A stretch of 64,000 nucleotides of DNA from Lachnospiraceae bacterium (GTDB lineage Bacteria > Bacillota > Clostridia > Lachnospirales > Lachnospiraceae). The stretch spans positions 186,001-250,000 of the forward strand of contig JAILHF010000052.1 in assembly GCA_024696005.1 (NCBI GenBank). The letters run 5' to 3'. The translations under genes were made by a program, and so were the position numbers. Below the pieces are notes generated by a model. The model saw only the letters and a list, made by a program, of their open reading frames with translations, made no database searches and was not told the origin of the DNA. Of this stretch, positions 24,481 through 31,847 are shown one piece after another (positions within the stretch are counted from its first letter, which is position 1; each line of letters begins with the position of its first letter).

Positions 24481-25647
24481 TCAAAGACTTCCGATGATCA
24501 CCGAAAAGATCCGCTGGTTGGTCGTCGGATCGTAATGCAGCCCGTCGTTGCAGACATAACCGTTGGCAATGAGCCAGTTGCAGGTATCGATATACTTGAC
24601 CCCCGACAGGTTGTTGATCATGATATTGTTAAAGTTCACCACATTGTCCATGTTGGTATAAGGGTTATCCCCCACCGGGTTGACGGACACAAAGTAAGTG
24701 CGCGCTCCCCTGGCCGCCCATTCCGCCGCCTTCTGGTTGATCAGCGGCGCATAGCTGTAGGCATGGTCCGTATCGTTCACACCCATGCAGATCACGACCT
24801 TCGTCCCTTTTCCGACGATGGCATCCAGCTGCGGTATCGCGGTTCCCTTGAACCATTCGTATTCCTTCGAGTTCTCACAGATCCAGGAAACTCCGCCCCC
24901 TCCGGTCGCCTCACGCATTCCGACGCAACGGGAATCCCCGACGATCACGACCCCTGCCGGTGCACTGACAACGGGCGCCGGTGCCGGCGTGGGTGCCGCG
25001 GGCGCAGGTGTTGTTTCCGGAACCGGAACAGGCGTGGGATCCGCTGGCGGCGTCTCCGCCAGATAGGAATTACACACGAAACAGATCTGGCCACCGCGCA
25101 GAAGCTCATACCAGCCTCCCGCATCCTGACCGAAGATCGAAACTTCTTCACCGCGAACGAGCTCTCCGACACGCCTGTATTCCACCGAAGGTCCCTTTCG
25201 GAGGTTCACCCTCACGGAAGCATACATGGTCCTGGGTTTCTCCCATTCCGTCACGCGGCTGAGATCGGGCTCCTTCTCGGCCGGCTTGTCTGCGGCCCCG
25301 GCTGCATTATCGCTTGCGGAATTCCCGCTCACTGCATTTTCACTCGCCGTGTTTTCGCTTGCCGTGTTCTCGCTTGCCGAATCGTCACTAACGCTGTCGA
25401 TGCTTACGCTGTCGGTACTGACACTATCGGCATTGTCGGCGCTGACGGCGTCCTCGCCGGGTCCGTCCTCTGTCTCATCCGGCCCGGCCGTCGGTGCAGG
25501 CGTTACCGTCGCGGCAGGCTCATCCTCTTCCGCAGCCGTTACACCCGCAGCCACATTCCCGTCTGTGCCGGTCGTCTTTCCGCAGGCTGCGAGCAGGAAA
25601 CAGATCATGATTAAGAAAGGGAAGATTCCGTTCCTTGCTTTTTTCAT
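24481..25647 (-). CDS. SH3b-SGNH hydrolase lipoprotein, probable carbohydrate esterase
   Basis: A 388-residue lipoprotein: lipobox LLAAC with Cys22, then a long acidic linker containing a short-period Ser/Asp/Glu/Asn repeat (units like DSVS and ASENT, residues 70-115), an SH3b wall-binding domain (about 137-197, motif VRVNLRKGPSVEYRRVGEL), a Pro/Ala linker, and an SGNH esterase fold (about 232-388). Catalytic markers are VIVGDSRCVGM (Ser), CMGVNDT (Asn) and NDGLHYD (Asp/His). It is expected to transfer or remove O-acetyl groups on wall or exported glycans. It overlaps the AT3 gene by ATGA, and together they resemble the two halves of an OatA-type O-acetyltransferase. Confidence 0.88.
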   Translation of the reverse strand: MKKARNGIFPFLIMICFLLAACGKTTGTDGNVAAGVTAAEEDEPAATVTPAPTAGPDETEDGPGEDAVSADNADSVSTDSVSIDSVSDDSASENTASENTASENAVSGNSASDNAAGAADKPAEKEPDLSRVTEWEKPRTMYASVRVNLRKGPSVEYRRVGELVRGEEVSIFGQDAGGWYELLRGGQICFVCNSYLAETPPADPTPVPVPETTPAPAAPTPAPAPVVSAPAGVVIVGDSRCVGMREATGGGGVSWICENSKEYEWFKGTAIPQLDAIVGKGTKVVICMGVNDTDHAYSYAPLINQKAAEWAARGARTYFVSVNPVGDNPYTNMDNVVNFNNIMINNLSGVKYIDTCNWLIANGYVCNDGLHYDPTTNQRIFSVIIGSL

Positions 25648-26645
25648 CTTTGTTTCTCATCCTTCTTTCCGATCGCCGACAGAAGTCTGCCCGTCAGAAA
25701 CAGGCAGCCCTTCCCGATCAGTGCGCTGACCAGCAGCGTAATAAGCGCTGTCAGCATATTTGCCCATGCATATTCCCAATTTTCCAGCCGTGACATAATA
25801 GCATAAAAGAAAACCGTATGCAAGAGATAGATGAACAGGCTCACCTCACCGAGAAGCCCCAGCACGGGAGAACGCCACGCGGGCAACAGATAGGCCAGCC
25901 CCAGGACAGCCAGACTGAAGGCGAAGACCAGACACAGCTCCGCCTTATAGGCCCCGGGCGCCCCGCTCCCGCCGCAGCGCTGCATCATGACAAAAGAAAG
26001 CCCCAGCCCGCACAGTCCGGTCCCGAGTATCCCAAGCTTAAGCGGCAGGCTGCGGAAGATGTCCCACTTCTTCTCCGCCGCTGCCGCAAGCAGGCCGAGG
26101 GCAAAAGCCGGATTCGAAAGCGTCCAGAAATCACGGTATCCCATTTTGTGCAGGCCGATGAACTGTATCACCAAGAGCAGGAGCAGAAGCGGGATGCGAA
26201 GCCTCCTGCCGAAGCGGAAGCACATCATGAATGCCAGATACATGAAAAGAAGGACATTTATATACCAATAATCCTCCGCCAGGAAAAAGCGCAGGACCGC
26301 CGAAGCGTCGGCCTCTTCCCAGCCGCCGCTGTAGCAATTGATCGCAAATGCGAGGATCAGATACGGCAGATAGACCGCCAGAAAACGTTTCAGCACAAAA
26401 AGGGCATCAATTCCCTTTGGGCTCTTGTCCGCGCTTTTGTACAGCCCATATCCGGAAAGCAGGAAAAAAACAGCCACCCCTTCCGGCCCCCAGGTGCTGA
26501 TCGCGTGGGCCAGCTGCGGATGCGCGGGTTCCACCCACATCCACTCCGCGTAATGACTCGCGATCACGATCAGGATCGCCACGCCCCTCAGAATGCCGGA
26601 TGTTTTCCGATCTATCGTGCAGCCTTCCTGCAGGATCCCGCTCAT
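25644..26645 (-). CDS. acyltransferase family 3 (AT3) membrane protein
   Basis: A 333-residue protein with about ten transmembrane helices. Early residues ILRGVAILIVIASHYAEW include the RG..I..V...H signature of AT3 proteins (OafA/NolL/OatA membrane half), where the His and an Arg handle the acyl group. It lacks the C-terminal SGNH domain of OatA; that activity is supplied by the next gene, whose start overlaps this stop by four bases. Its own start overlaps the GH51 stop (TGATG). Predicted function: moving acetyl groups across the membrane to modify an extracellular glycan. Confidence 0.9.
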   Translation of the reverse strand: MSGILQEGCTIDRKTSGILRGVAILIVIASHYAEWMWVEPAHPQLAHAISTWGPEGVAVFFLLSGYGLYKSADKSPKGIDALFVLKRFLAVYLPYLILAFAINCYSGGWEEADASAVLRFFLAEDYWYINVLLFMYLAFMMCFRFGRRLRIPLLLLLLVIQFIGLHKMGYRDFWTLSNPAFALGLLAAAAEKKWDIFRSLPLKLGILGTGLCGLGLSFVMMQRCGGSGAPGAYKAELCLVFAFSLAVLGLAYLLPAWRSPVLGLLGEVSLFIYLLHTVFFYAIMSRLENWEYAWANMLTALITLLVSALIGKGCLFLTGRLLSAIGKKDEKQR

Positions 26646-28249
26646 CAGGCTTTTTTACTCTCGAAAACGAACACGTTCCACGACAGGGGCTTTACGCTTG
26701 TCGTGCAGATGCCGTCCCGCAGAGCCGCTGCCTTGTTCTCGACCGGTGCAAAAACATCCTGCGCCTCAAAGCTGCTCTTCTTGTCCGGATCTTCGGGATC
26801 GGAAAAGATCTCGTAATGCGTGACTTTTTCGAAGCCTTCAAACGCGCTGATATCCACGTTCAGGGAATAGTCTTCCTTTTCGTTACGGTTGATCGCAAAC
26901 ACGCAGAGCCGCCCGTTTTCCTTATCCCAGGCCGCCGCGCTGTCAATGTAGGGCACGCCTTCCTTTCCGGTATACTGGGAAGTATCGTCGATGGCATAGC
27001 CGGGCATGTCATAGGTGTCGCAATCCACAACAGTCTTCATCGAGGTCCCCCGCGCATAGCGGAGCATCTGCATATAGCCGTAATGCGACGCACTCTTCCA
27101 GACATGGTCGTGATCCGCTTCACACAGAGCTCCCAGCCCGCCCGTCATGCAGCCGATCTCAACGCGGTCGGCATGGCGCAGAAAGGCCAGCTGGATCGAA
27201 AGGGCCGACAGCATGTGCAGGATCTCCCTTCCGGGGAAGGTAAAGAATTTCATCTTGTCCGGATCATGAAAGAGATAGGGGCGTTCCGGGTCGAACTTGT
27301 AATGGGAACGGGCCATGTTATAACGCCCCCAGCCGGGATTAAGCGGTGCGTTGTCCCGCATCATGCAGCCGTACTCGTCAAAGGAGATCTTTACTCTCTT
27401 CGGGGATCTGTGCTTTGCGGCCACATAATCGATCACGGCTGCCTCCGTATTGATGAAATCTTCATAATACAGCGCTCCGCCCAGCAGGGATCCCACATCG
27501 TCCGCCGGCGCGGAATGATAATGATGCACGGAAAGAAGATCGACCACATCATAACACTGGTCGAGCACCTTCTCGTCCCATTCCGGGAAGCCTTCCATGA
27601 AGGAGGCCGACGAACCGCAGACACCGGTCGAGATCGACGCATCGATCCATTTCAGCGCTTTGGATGCCTCCCTGCATCTGCGCCCATAGCCTTCCGGATC
27701 GCCGCTCCAGGAGCCCAGCTGCCAGGGTCCGTCCATCTCGTTTCCGAGATACCAGGTTTTTACGCCGTAAGGCTTTTCATGTCCGTTCTTTTTCCGGAGA
27801 TCGGACCACCAGCTGCTCCCCTCAAAATTGGTATACTCCACCAGGTCCATGGCATCCTGAATGTTTCCGGTCCCCATGTTGACCGTATACAGAGGTTCGG
27901 TCCCGATCTTCTCCGCCCACTGCAGATACTCGTCGTGTCCCACATCGTTGGGGATAAACTGATACCAGGCCGGATCAAGCCGGATCTTTCTCTCCGATTT
28001 CGGTCCGATGGAATCCTTCCACTGCCAGGCCGAAACAAAATTCCCGCCGGGCAGCCGGACGGCAGGCAGTCCCGTCGCTTTCAGGGCTTCGATCACATCA
28101 CCGCGAAAGCCCTGCTCATCGGCAGTCTCGTGCTTCGGATTATACATGAAGCCGTTCACAATGGTTCCGATCGGCTCCAGAAAAGCCGAAAACAACTTCT
28201 CCGAGATCTCTCCGGTCTCGTACTTCGGATGCAGCGTGATCTTTGCCAT
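26645..28249 (-). CDS. GH51 alpha-L-arabinofuranosidase
   Basis: A 534-residue intracellular glycosidase. The catalytic barrel carries the acid/base Glu in LGNEMDGPWQ and the nucleophile Glu in KISFDEYG (usual family form DEWN); RLPGGNFVSAWQWKD and HHYHSAP are further GH51 landmarks. The C-terminal part is the family's beta-sandwich, ending SWNVFVFESKKA. It removes arabinofuranose from arabinoxylan or arabinan oligosaccharides. Start at 28249 has GGAGG seven bases upstream. It lies 17 bases after the TIR-protein stop, and the AT3 and SGNH genes follow with overlapping codons, so GH51-AT3-SGNH is one transcript. Confidence 0.93.
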   Translation of the reverse strand: MAKITLHPKYETGEISEKLFSAFLEPIGTIVNGFMYNPKHETADEQGFRGDVIEALKATGLPAVRLPGGNFVSAWQWKDSIGPKSERKIRLDPAWYQFIPNDVGHDEYLQWAEKIGTEPLYTVNMGTGNIQDAMDLVEYTNFEGSSWWSDLRKKNGHEKPYGVKTWYLGNEMDGPWQLGSWSGDPEGYGRRCREASKALKWIDASISTGVCGSSASFMEGFPEWDEKVLDQCYDVVDLLSVHHYHSAPADDVGSLLGGALYYEDFINTEAAVIDYVAAKHRSPKRVKISFDEYGCMMRDNAPLNPGWGRYNMARSHYKFDPERPYLFHDPDKMKFFTFPGREILHMLSALSIQLAFLRHADRVEIGCMTGGLGALCEADHDHVWKSASHYGYMQMLRYARGTSMKTVVDCDTYDMPGYAIDDTSQYTGKEGVPYIDSAAAWDKENGRLCVFAINRNEKEDYSLNVDISAFEGFEKVTHYEIFSDPEDPDKKSSFEAQDVFAPVENKAAALRDGICTTSVKPLSWNVFVFESKKA

Positions 28250-28265
28250 TTCAATCCCTCCCTGT

Positions 28266-30713
28266 TCAGTTGATGTTGTATTTTTCCCGGATCTCTTCGC
28301 TCGGCTCATAATCTCCGAGATATTCATCCGCCCTTTTGATCAGCTCATTATACGACACATAGGGTACCAGATAGTATTCGAACTCATAGGTCTCACCATC
28401 CGTCTTTTCCGCCATAAGCAGCAGCTTTCCGTCATGCTCCCCGACGATGCGGTTCATTTCACAGATCGGCCTGAGATCCTCATCCAGGATCTGGGATGAA
28501 ACATCGGAATTCATGACATAGCTGTCACAGAGCTCACAATACCAGAGCGAAGATACACTCTCATCCGAGTTGACGCTCCGGAGAACCACTCCCGTTTCCG
28601 CGTCCAGGATCTGGTACAGCTTGTTCGAATAGATCGCCACGATAAACCTTCCGTCCACGGAGTAAAAGGCATAATAGAGCTGATCCCTGTTCACGCTTTC
28701 CGGAATCTGGTCATCCTCCAGGTATTCATAAGAATACAGGTCATAATAGTAATCAAAGGCTTCCTCCTCTTCGATCAGCTCGCCGTTCACTCCCGCCTGA
28801 TCATGGTAGATCAGCGCAAAACTGGCATCTTCCGTAAAGAGTGCGATGGTCTCGCCACTCATGATCATACTCCGCACCCCGTCCGGCAGGCCGGTCAGGA
28901 AAAGCTTATCCCAGGAATCCCGGAAGCCCTCGTCCGTATAGGTATATACACTCCCGTTCGCGCAGAAGATGTATGCTTTCCCCTTATAATTCATGGCTCC
29001 GAAAACATCCCCCTTCAGCTTTTCCCTGCACACTTCCTTGCCGTTATGCTGATTCACGACAAGGGCTTCCCCCCATCCGAGGATGATGACATCGTCACCC
29101 TGACCCACGATATCGATCACCGAAGAGGGAAATTCGGTTTCCCAGAGCTTTTCTCCGGTTTCCGCTTTCACGGCACGTATCCGGGCAGAGAATGTACCCT
29201 CCTGATTAAAATTCGAAAAGATCAGATACAGTCTGCCGCCGGCCCAGCGGGTATCCAGGGAATAACACCTCTCCAGCCCCGTAAAGCGCAGGATTTTTCC
29301 GCTCTCCTTCTCCAGCACCACACTCCCCGCCGAAGCCCCATCCTCCGCATACAGATCCGCACTGACGTAATCCCCGCCGAACTGTATCCAGGCATAGCCG
29401 GGCTTGACGTTTTCCGAAAGATCCTCCGCTTTGATCCGGTAAGCGACTTTCCCGCCCGCTTCGATCGCCAGGATCTCGCCGCTTTGAGAAGCCAGAGTCA
29501 GCTTTCCGTCCGGGTCCGCAAACAGCAAAGCTTCTTCCGTAAGCCCCAGTTCTTTCGCCGTATGTGCCTGCCCCCCCGAAAGGGAGAAATAGCCGGAACG
29601 GTCGGCATCGAGCACGATCACACCGTCTTTTCCGCAAAATGCCGCCGTAATTCCGTATACATCGCTGTTGCATGTGAATTCCTCCAGCAATTCTCCCGTA
29701 GAGGTCCGGAAGATGCGGGCACGATCCGTATTCTGCAACAGGATATATTTTCCGTCCGGTGAGAGAAAGCTCTCCGTGAGCGCCGCTCCCAGATCGACAC
29801 TCACATCGGAACTGAAGCCGTGATCCACACCGTATACGTTCAATGCCTTATACATGGTACGCACCGCATTCGCGTTATAGGCCCCGGTGTCGTCATCCGG
29901 AAGGGCATTGCGCAGAGCATACACGGCATCCCTCGTCCTGCCGTCCTGCATCATCACTTCGGCTTCATCGGCAACCTGGGCCGCAAAGCGGTCCTGCAGC
30001 TCCGCGTACTGCTCGGTGATCAGCGAATTCTGATCGCTGATCTTAAAGAGCATCCCGGTCACAACAAGGGCAAACGTCAGAAACGCTGCCGCGGCAACCC
30101 CGAAGACCGTCATCAGCTTGCGCATTTTCGCTTCGCGGTGCCTCTGGCGCAGATCATCGTAATTCAGTCCGAACATGGCGGCGCAGAGCTTCACCACAGC
30201 GGTATCCATGGCTTTGAGGATCTCTTTTCTGTTTTCGCCGCGCGTATCGGCCGCAAGCGGCTCCAGTTCCCTTCTTTCGACCCGGACTTTCCCGTCTTCC
30301 TCCTTGATCTCTACCTCATCATAGGTCAGGATCTCCGGAAAAGCTTCCGCCGGTTCGCCATCCGCAAGGACGACCAGGATATGGCTGCGGTCGTGCGACT
30401 TCAGGAACAGTTCGATCTCCTTCATGCACCATCTGGATTCCGGATAGCGCGGGGTACAGATGGTGATCAGATAATCGGAATTGGCTATGGCATTATTGAT
30501 CGGCTCCGACAGGTTTTCCGACAACGGCAGTTCGTCGACATCCCGGAACACCCTTTTGATCCCGGTCTTGCCCGATTTCGATCTTTCATGAAGGGTGCGC
30601 GGAAGCTTGAAGCTCTCGAGCTTTTTATGCAGATGCTCCGCCACGAAACTGTCCAGATCACTGTGGCGGTAGCTGATAAATGCGTCGTAATGTACTTCTT
30701 TCAGTTCGTTCAT
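28266..30713 (-). CDS. TIR domain - transmembrane helix - beta-propeller-like protein
   Basis: An 815-residue protein. Residues 8-150 are a bacterial TIR domain (YDAFISYRHSDLDS at the start; the region SRWCMKEIELF holds Glu99 at the position of the NAD-hydrolysing glutamate of TIR enzymes). Residues 200-223 form one transmembrane helix. After a short coiled coil (QNSLITEQYAELQDRF), residues 280-815 are a long series of beta strands with WD/PQQ-like units such as SPDGKYILLQ, TGELLEEF and TGEKLWETEF, probably a propeller outside the cell. This suggests a membrane receptor whose external propeller controls an internal TIR domain; signal and effect are unknown. GGGGAG precedes the start. Confidence 0.85.
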   Translation of the reverse strand: MNELKEVHYDAFISYRHSDLDSFVAEHLHKKLESFKLPRTLHERSKSGKTGIKRVFRDVDELPLSENLSEPINNAIANSDYLITICTPRYPESRWCMKEIELFLKSHDRSHILVVLADGEPAEAFPEILTYDEVEIKEEDGKVRVERRELEPLAADTRGENRKEILKAMDTAVVKLCAAMFGLNYDDLRQRHREAKMRKLMTVFGVAAAAFLTFALVVTGMLFKISDQNSLITEQYAELQDRFAAQVADEAEVMMQDGRTRDAVYALRNALPDDDTGAYNANAVRTMYKALNVYGVDHGFSSDVSVDLGAALTESFLSPDGKYILLQNTDRARIFRTSTGELLEEFTCNSDVYGITAAFCGKDGVIVLDADRSGYFSLSGGQAHTAKELGLTEEALLFADPDGKLTLASQSGEILAIEAGGKVAYRIKAEDLSENVKPGYAWIQFGGDYVSADLYAEDGASAGSVVLEKESGKILRFTGLERCYSLDTRWAGGRLYLIFSNFNQEGTFSARIRAVKAETGEKLWETEFPSSVIDIVGQGDDVIILGWGEALVVNQHNGKEVCREKLKGDVFGAMNYKGKAYIFCANGSVYTYTDEGFRDSWDKLFLTGLPDGVRSMIMSGETIALFTEDASFALIYHDQAGVNGELIEEEEAFDYYYDLYSYEYLEDDQIPESVNRDQLYYAFYSVDGRFIVAIYSNKLYQILDAETGVVLRSVNSDESVSSLWYCELCDSYVMNSDVSSQILDEDLRPICEMNRIVGEHDGKLLLMAEKTDGETYEFEYYLVPYVSYNELIKRADEYLGDYEPSEEIREKYNIN

Positions 30714-30772
30714 CCCGGTCTCCCCGTCGATCGCCGTTTACGGATCAGCATCCGTCCGCGGCATCGTCTTTC

Positions 30773-31363
30773 TTATCCTTCCTCGTCAAAAATGCTGTAA
30801 TCCCGCTCAAACAGCTCCTCACAGGCCTGCTGCCAAAGGAGTTCCGAAGGCACGGTATCCAACAGCTTTTTTCTCACAAAATCCTTGCTTTTTCCGGCAT
30901 ATTTCGGCAGATGATTGCGCTGCAAAAGCGCCGTCAGTTCACGACGCCACAGGATCGCGATCTTTCTGTGATCCTTTACTCTCGGGTTTTCCGCAGCCTG
31001 CCGCACTTCATAAAAATCCGACCGTCCCTTCTCATCCGCCTCAACGGAAATGATGCCCCACCATTCCGGCACATGCTCCTTCACATGATGGGCATGCTTC
31101 GAACCGATGACGATGATGTTCCGGTCGTAATACCAGTTATAATACCGTACCTGCCTCGCAAGCCTGGCATAAGTATCCGCGTCGGATTTGATCTCGATCC
31201 CGTACAAAAGCCCCGGCGTCACCATGACAACATCCGCCCGGACCCTGCCGATCACTTTTTCCTCCAGGATGCGGATCTTGCCGTACTTCTCATCCAGCCA
31301 GTCAAAAAGCGGTTCCCGGATATCACGGTCCCTTAAGATGATCTCACTTTTTTCTTCGCTCAT
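30773..31363 (-). CDS. sce7726-family protein, PD-(D/E)xK nuclease-like
   Basis: A 196-residue protein of the sce7726 family. The core GRVRADVVMV then LYGIEIKSDADTYARLARQ supplies the Asp and the E-x-K of a PD-(D/E)xK metal-binding site in the expected beta-hairpin arrangement, and YYDRNIIVIGSKHAHHV follows as in related proteins. The family is often found near phage or defence genes, but its activity is not established. It starts inside the end of the small gene at 31344 (20-base overlap) and stops 59 bases before the TIR gene, so the three may be co-transcribed. Confidence 0.8.
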   Translation of the reverse strand: MSEEKSEIILRDRDIREPLFDWLDEKYGKIRILEEKVIGRVRADVVMVTPGLLYGIEIKSDADTYARLARQVRYYNWYYDRNIIVIGSKHAHHVKEHVPEWWGIISVEADEKGRSDFYEVRQAAENPRVKDHRKIAILWRRELTALLQRNHLPKYAGKSKDFVRKKLLDTVPSELLWQQACEELFERDYSIFDEEG

Positions 31364-31553
31364 CTTCCGCTTCCGTTATGTCACAATTCGACACGGTCCC
31401 TCTGGCCCAGGGGCTTCCGACATCGCAGCGGCCGTGATGGTAGCTTTCCCTCTTCACTCCGGAATGCAGATCCTCGCTGAATCCGATTGTCAGCCGGCTC
31501 ACGCCGCTCATCATCTTTCCGTCGATCATGTCGACCAGCTCATTCACGTCCAT
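31344..31553 (-). CDS. small protein of unknown function
   Basis: A 69-residue frame beginning MDVNELVDMIDGKMMSG, with two Cys in the C-terminal half. AAAGGAG lies seven bases before the ATG, and a 17-spaced promoter is 50 bases upstream, so translation is likely. The last 20 bases overlap the start of the sce7726-family gene, which has only a weak ribosome site of its own, consistent with coupled translation. No family was recognised; it could be a short regulatory partner or a leader peptide. Confidence 0.6.
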   Translation of the reverse strand: MDVNELVDMIDGKMMSGVSRLTIGFSEDLHSGVKRESYHHGRCDVGSPWARGTVSNCDITEAEDERRKK

Positions 31554-31606
31554 CCGCTTTCTCCTTTCGGACTGCCTTCCCCTTTTGGGACATTTCTCCG
31601 GAGAAA

Positions 31607-31635
31607 ATCATACCATAAAAACGGCAGCCGCTCAA
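31607..31635 (-). promoter_or_regulatory. promoter of the small protein / sce7726 / TIR genes
   Basis: TTGAGC (31630-31635) and TATGAT (31607-31612) on the minus strand with a 17-base spacer. The -35 box is in the loop of the feo terminator hairpin. Confidence 0.6.
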
Positions 31636-31644
31636 GCTGCCGTT
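31620..31644 (-). terminator. rho-independent terminator of the feo operon
   Basis: ACGGCAGC (31621-31628) pairs with GCTGCCGT (31636-31643), followed by U residues on the minus strand. Confidence 0.8.
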
Positions 31645-31683
31645 CCTTTGTCACATTCAGCGGCCAATGCGGCCCGCAAAGCC

Positions 31684-31845
31684 TCATTTCTCCGGCCGTT
31701 CTTCGCAGGGTTTCCCCTTCCGCGGACAGTGATCCGCCATGGGGCAGCCGATGCAGTGATTCCCTTTTTTCTTTTCCCTGATGATATAGATGCATGCCCC
31801 CGAAAACAAAAGCACGATCACCACGGCTGCAATGATGTTTACCAT
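31684..31845 (-). CDS. FeoB-associated Cys-rich membrane protein
   Basis: A 53-residue peptide: one N-terminal transmembrane helix (IIAAVVIVLLFSGACIYII) and a cysteine-rich tail (HCIGCPMADHC, then KPCEERPEK). This is the small Cys-rich protein regularly encoded after feoB in Clostridia. Its ATG is two bases after the feoB stop codon, so it is translationally coupled. A role in iron uptake is inferred from the constant gene neighbourhood; the cysteines could bind Fe(II). Confidence 0.85.
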   Translation of the reverse strand: MVNIIAAVVIVLLFSGACIYIIREKKKGNHCIGCPMADHCPRKGKPCEERPEK

Positions 31846-31847
31846 GG

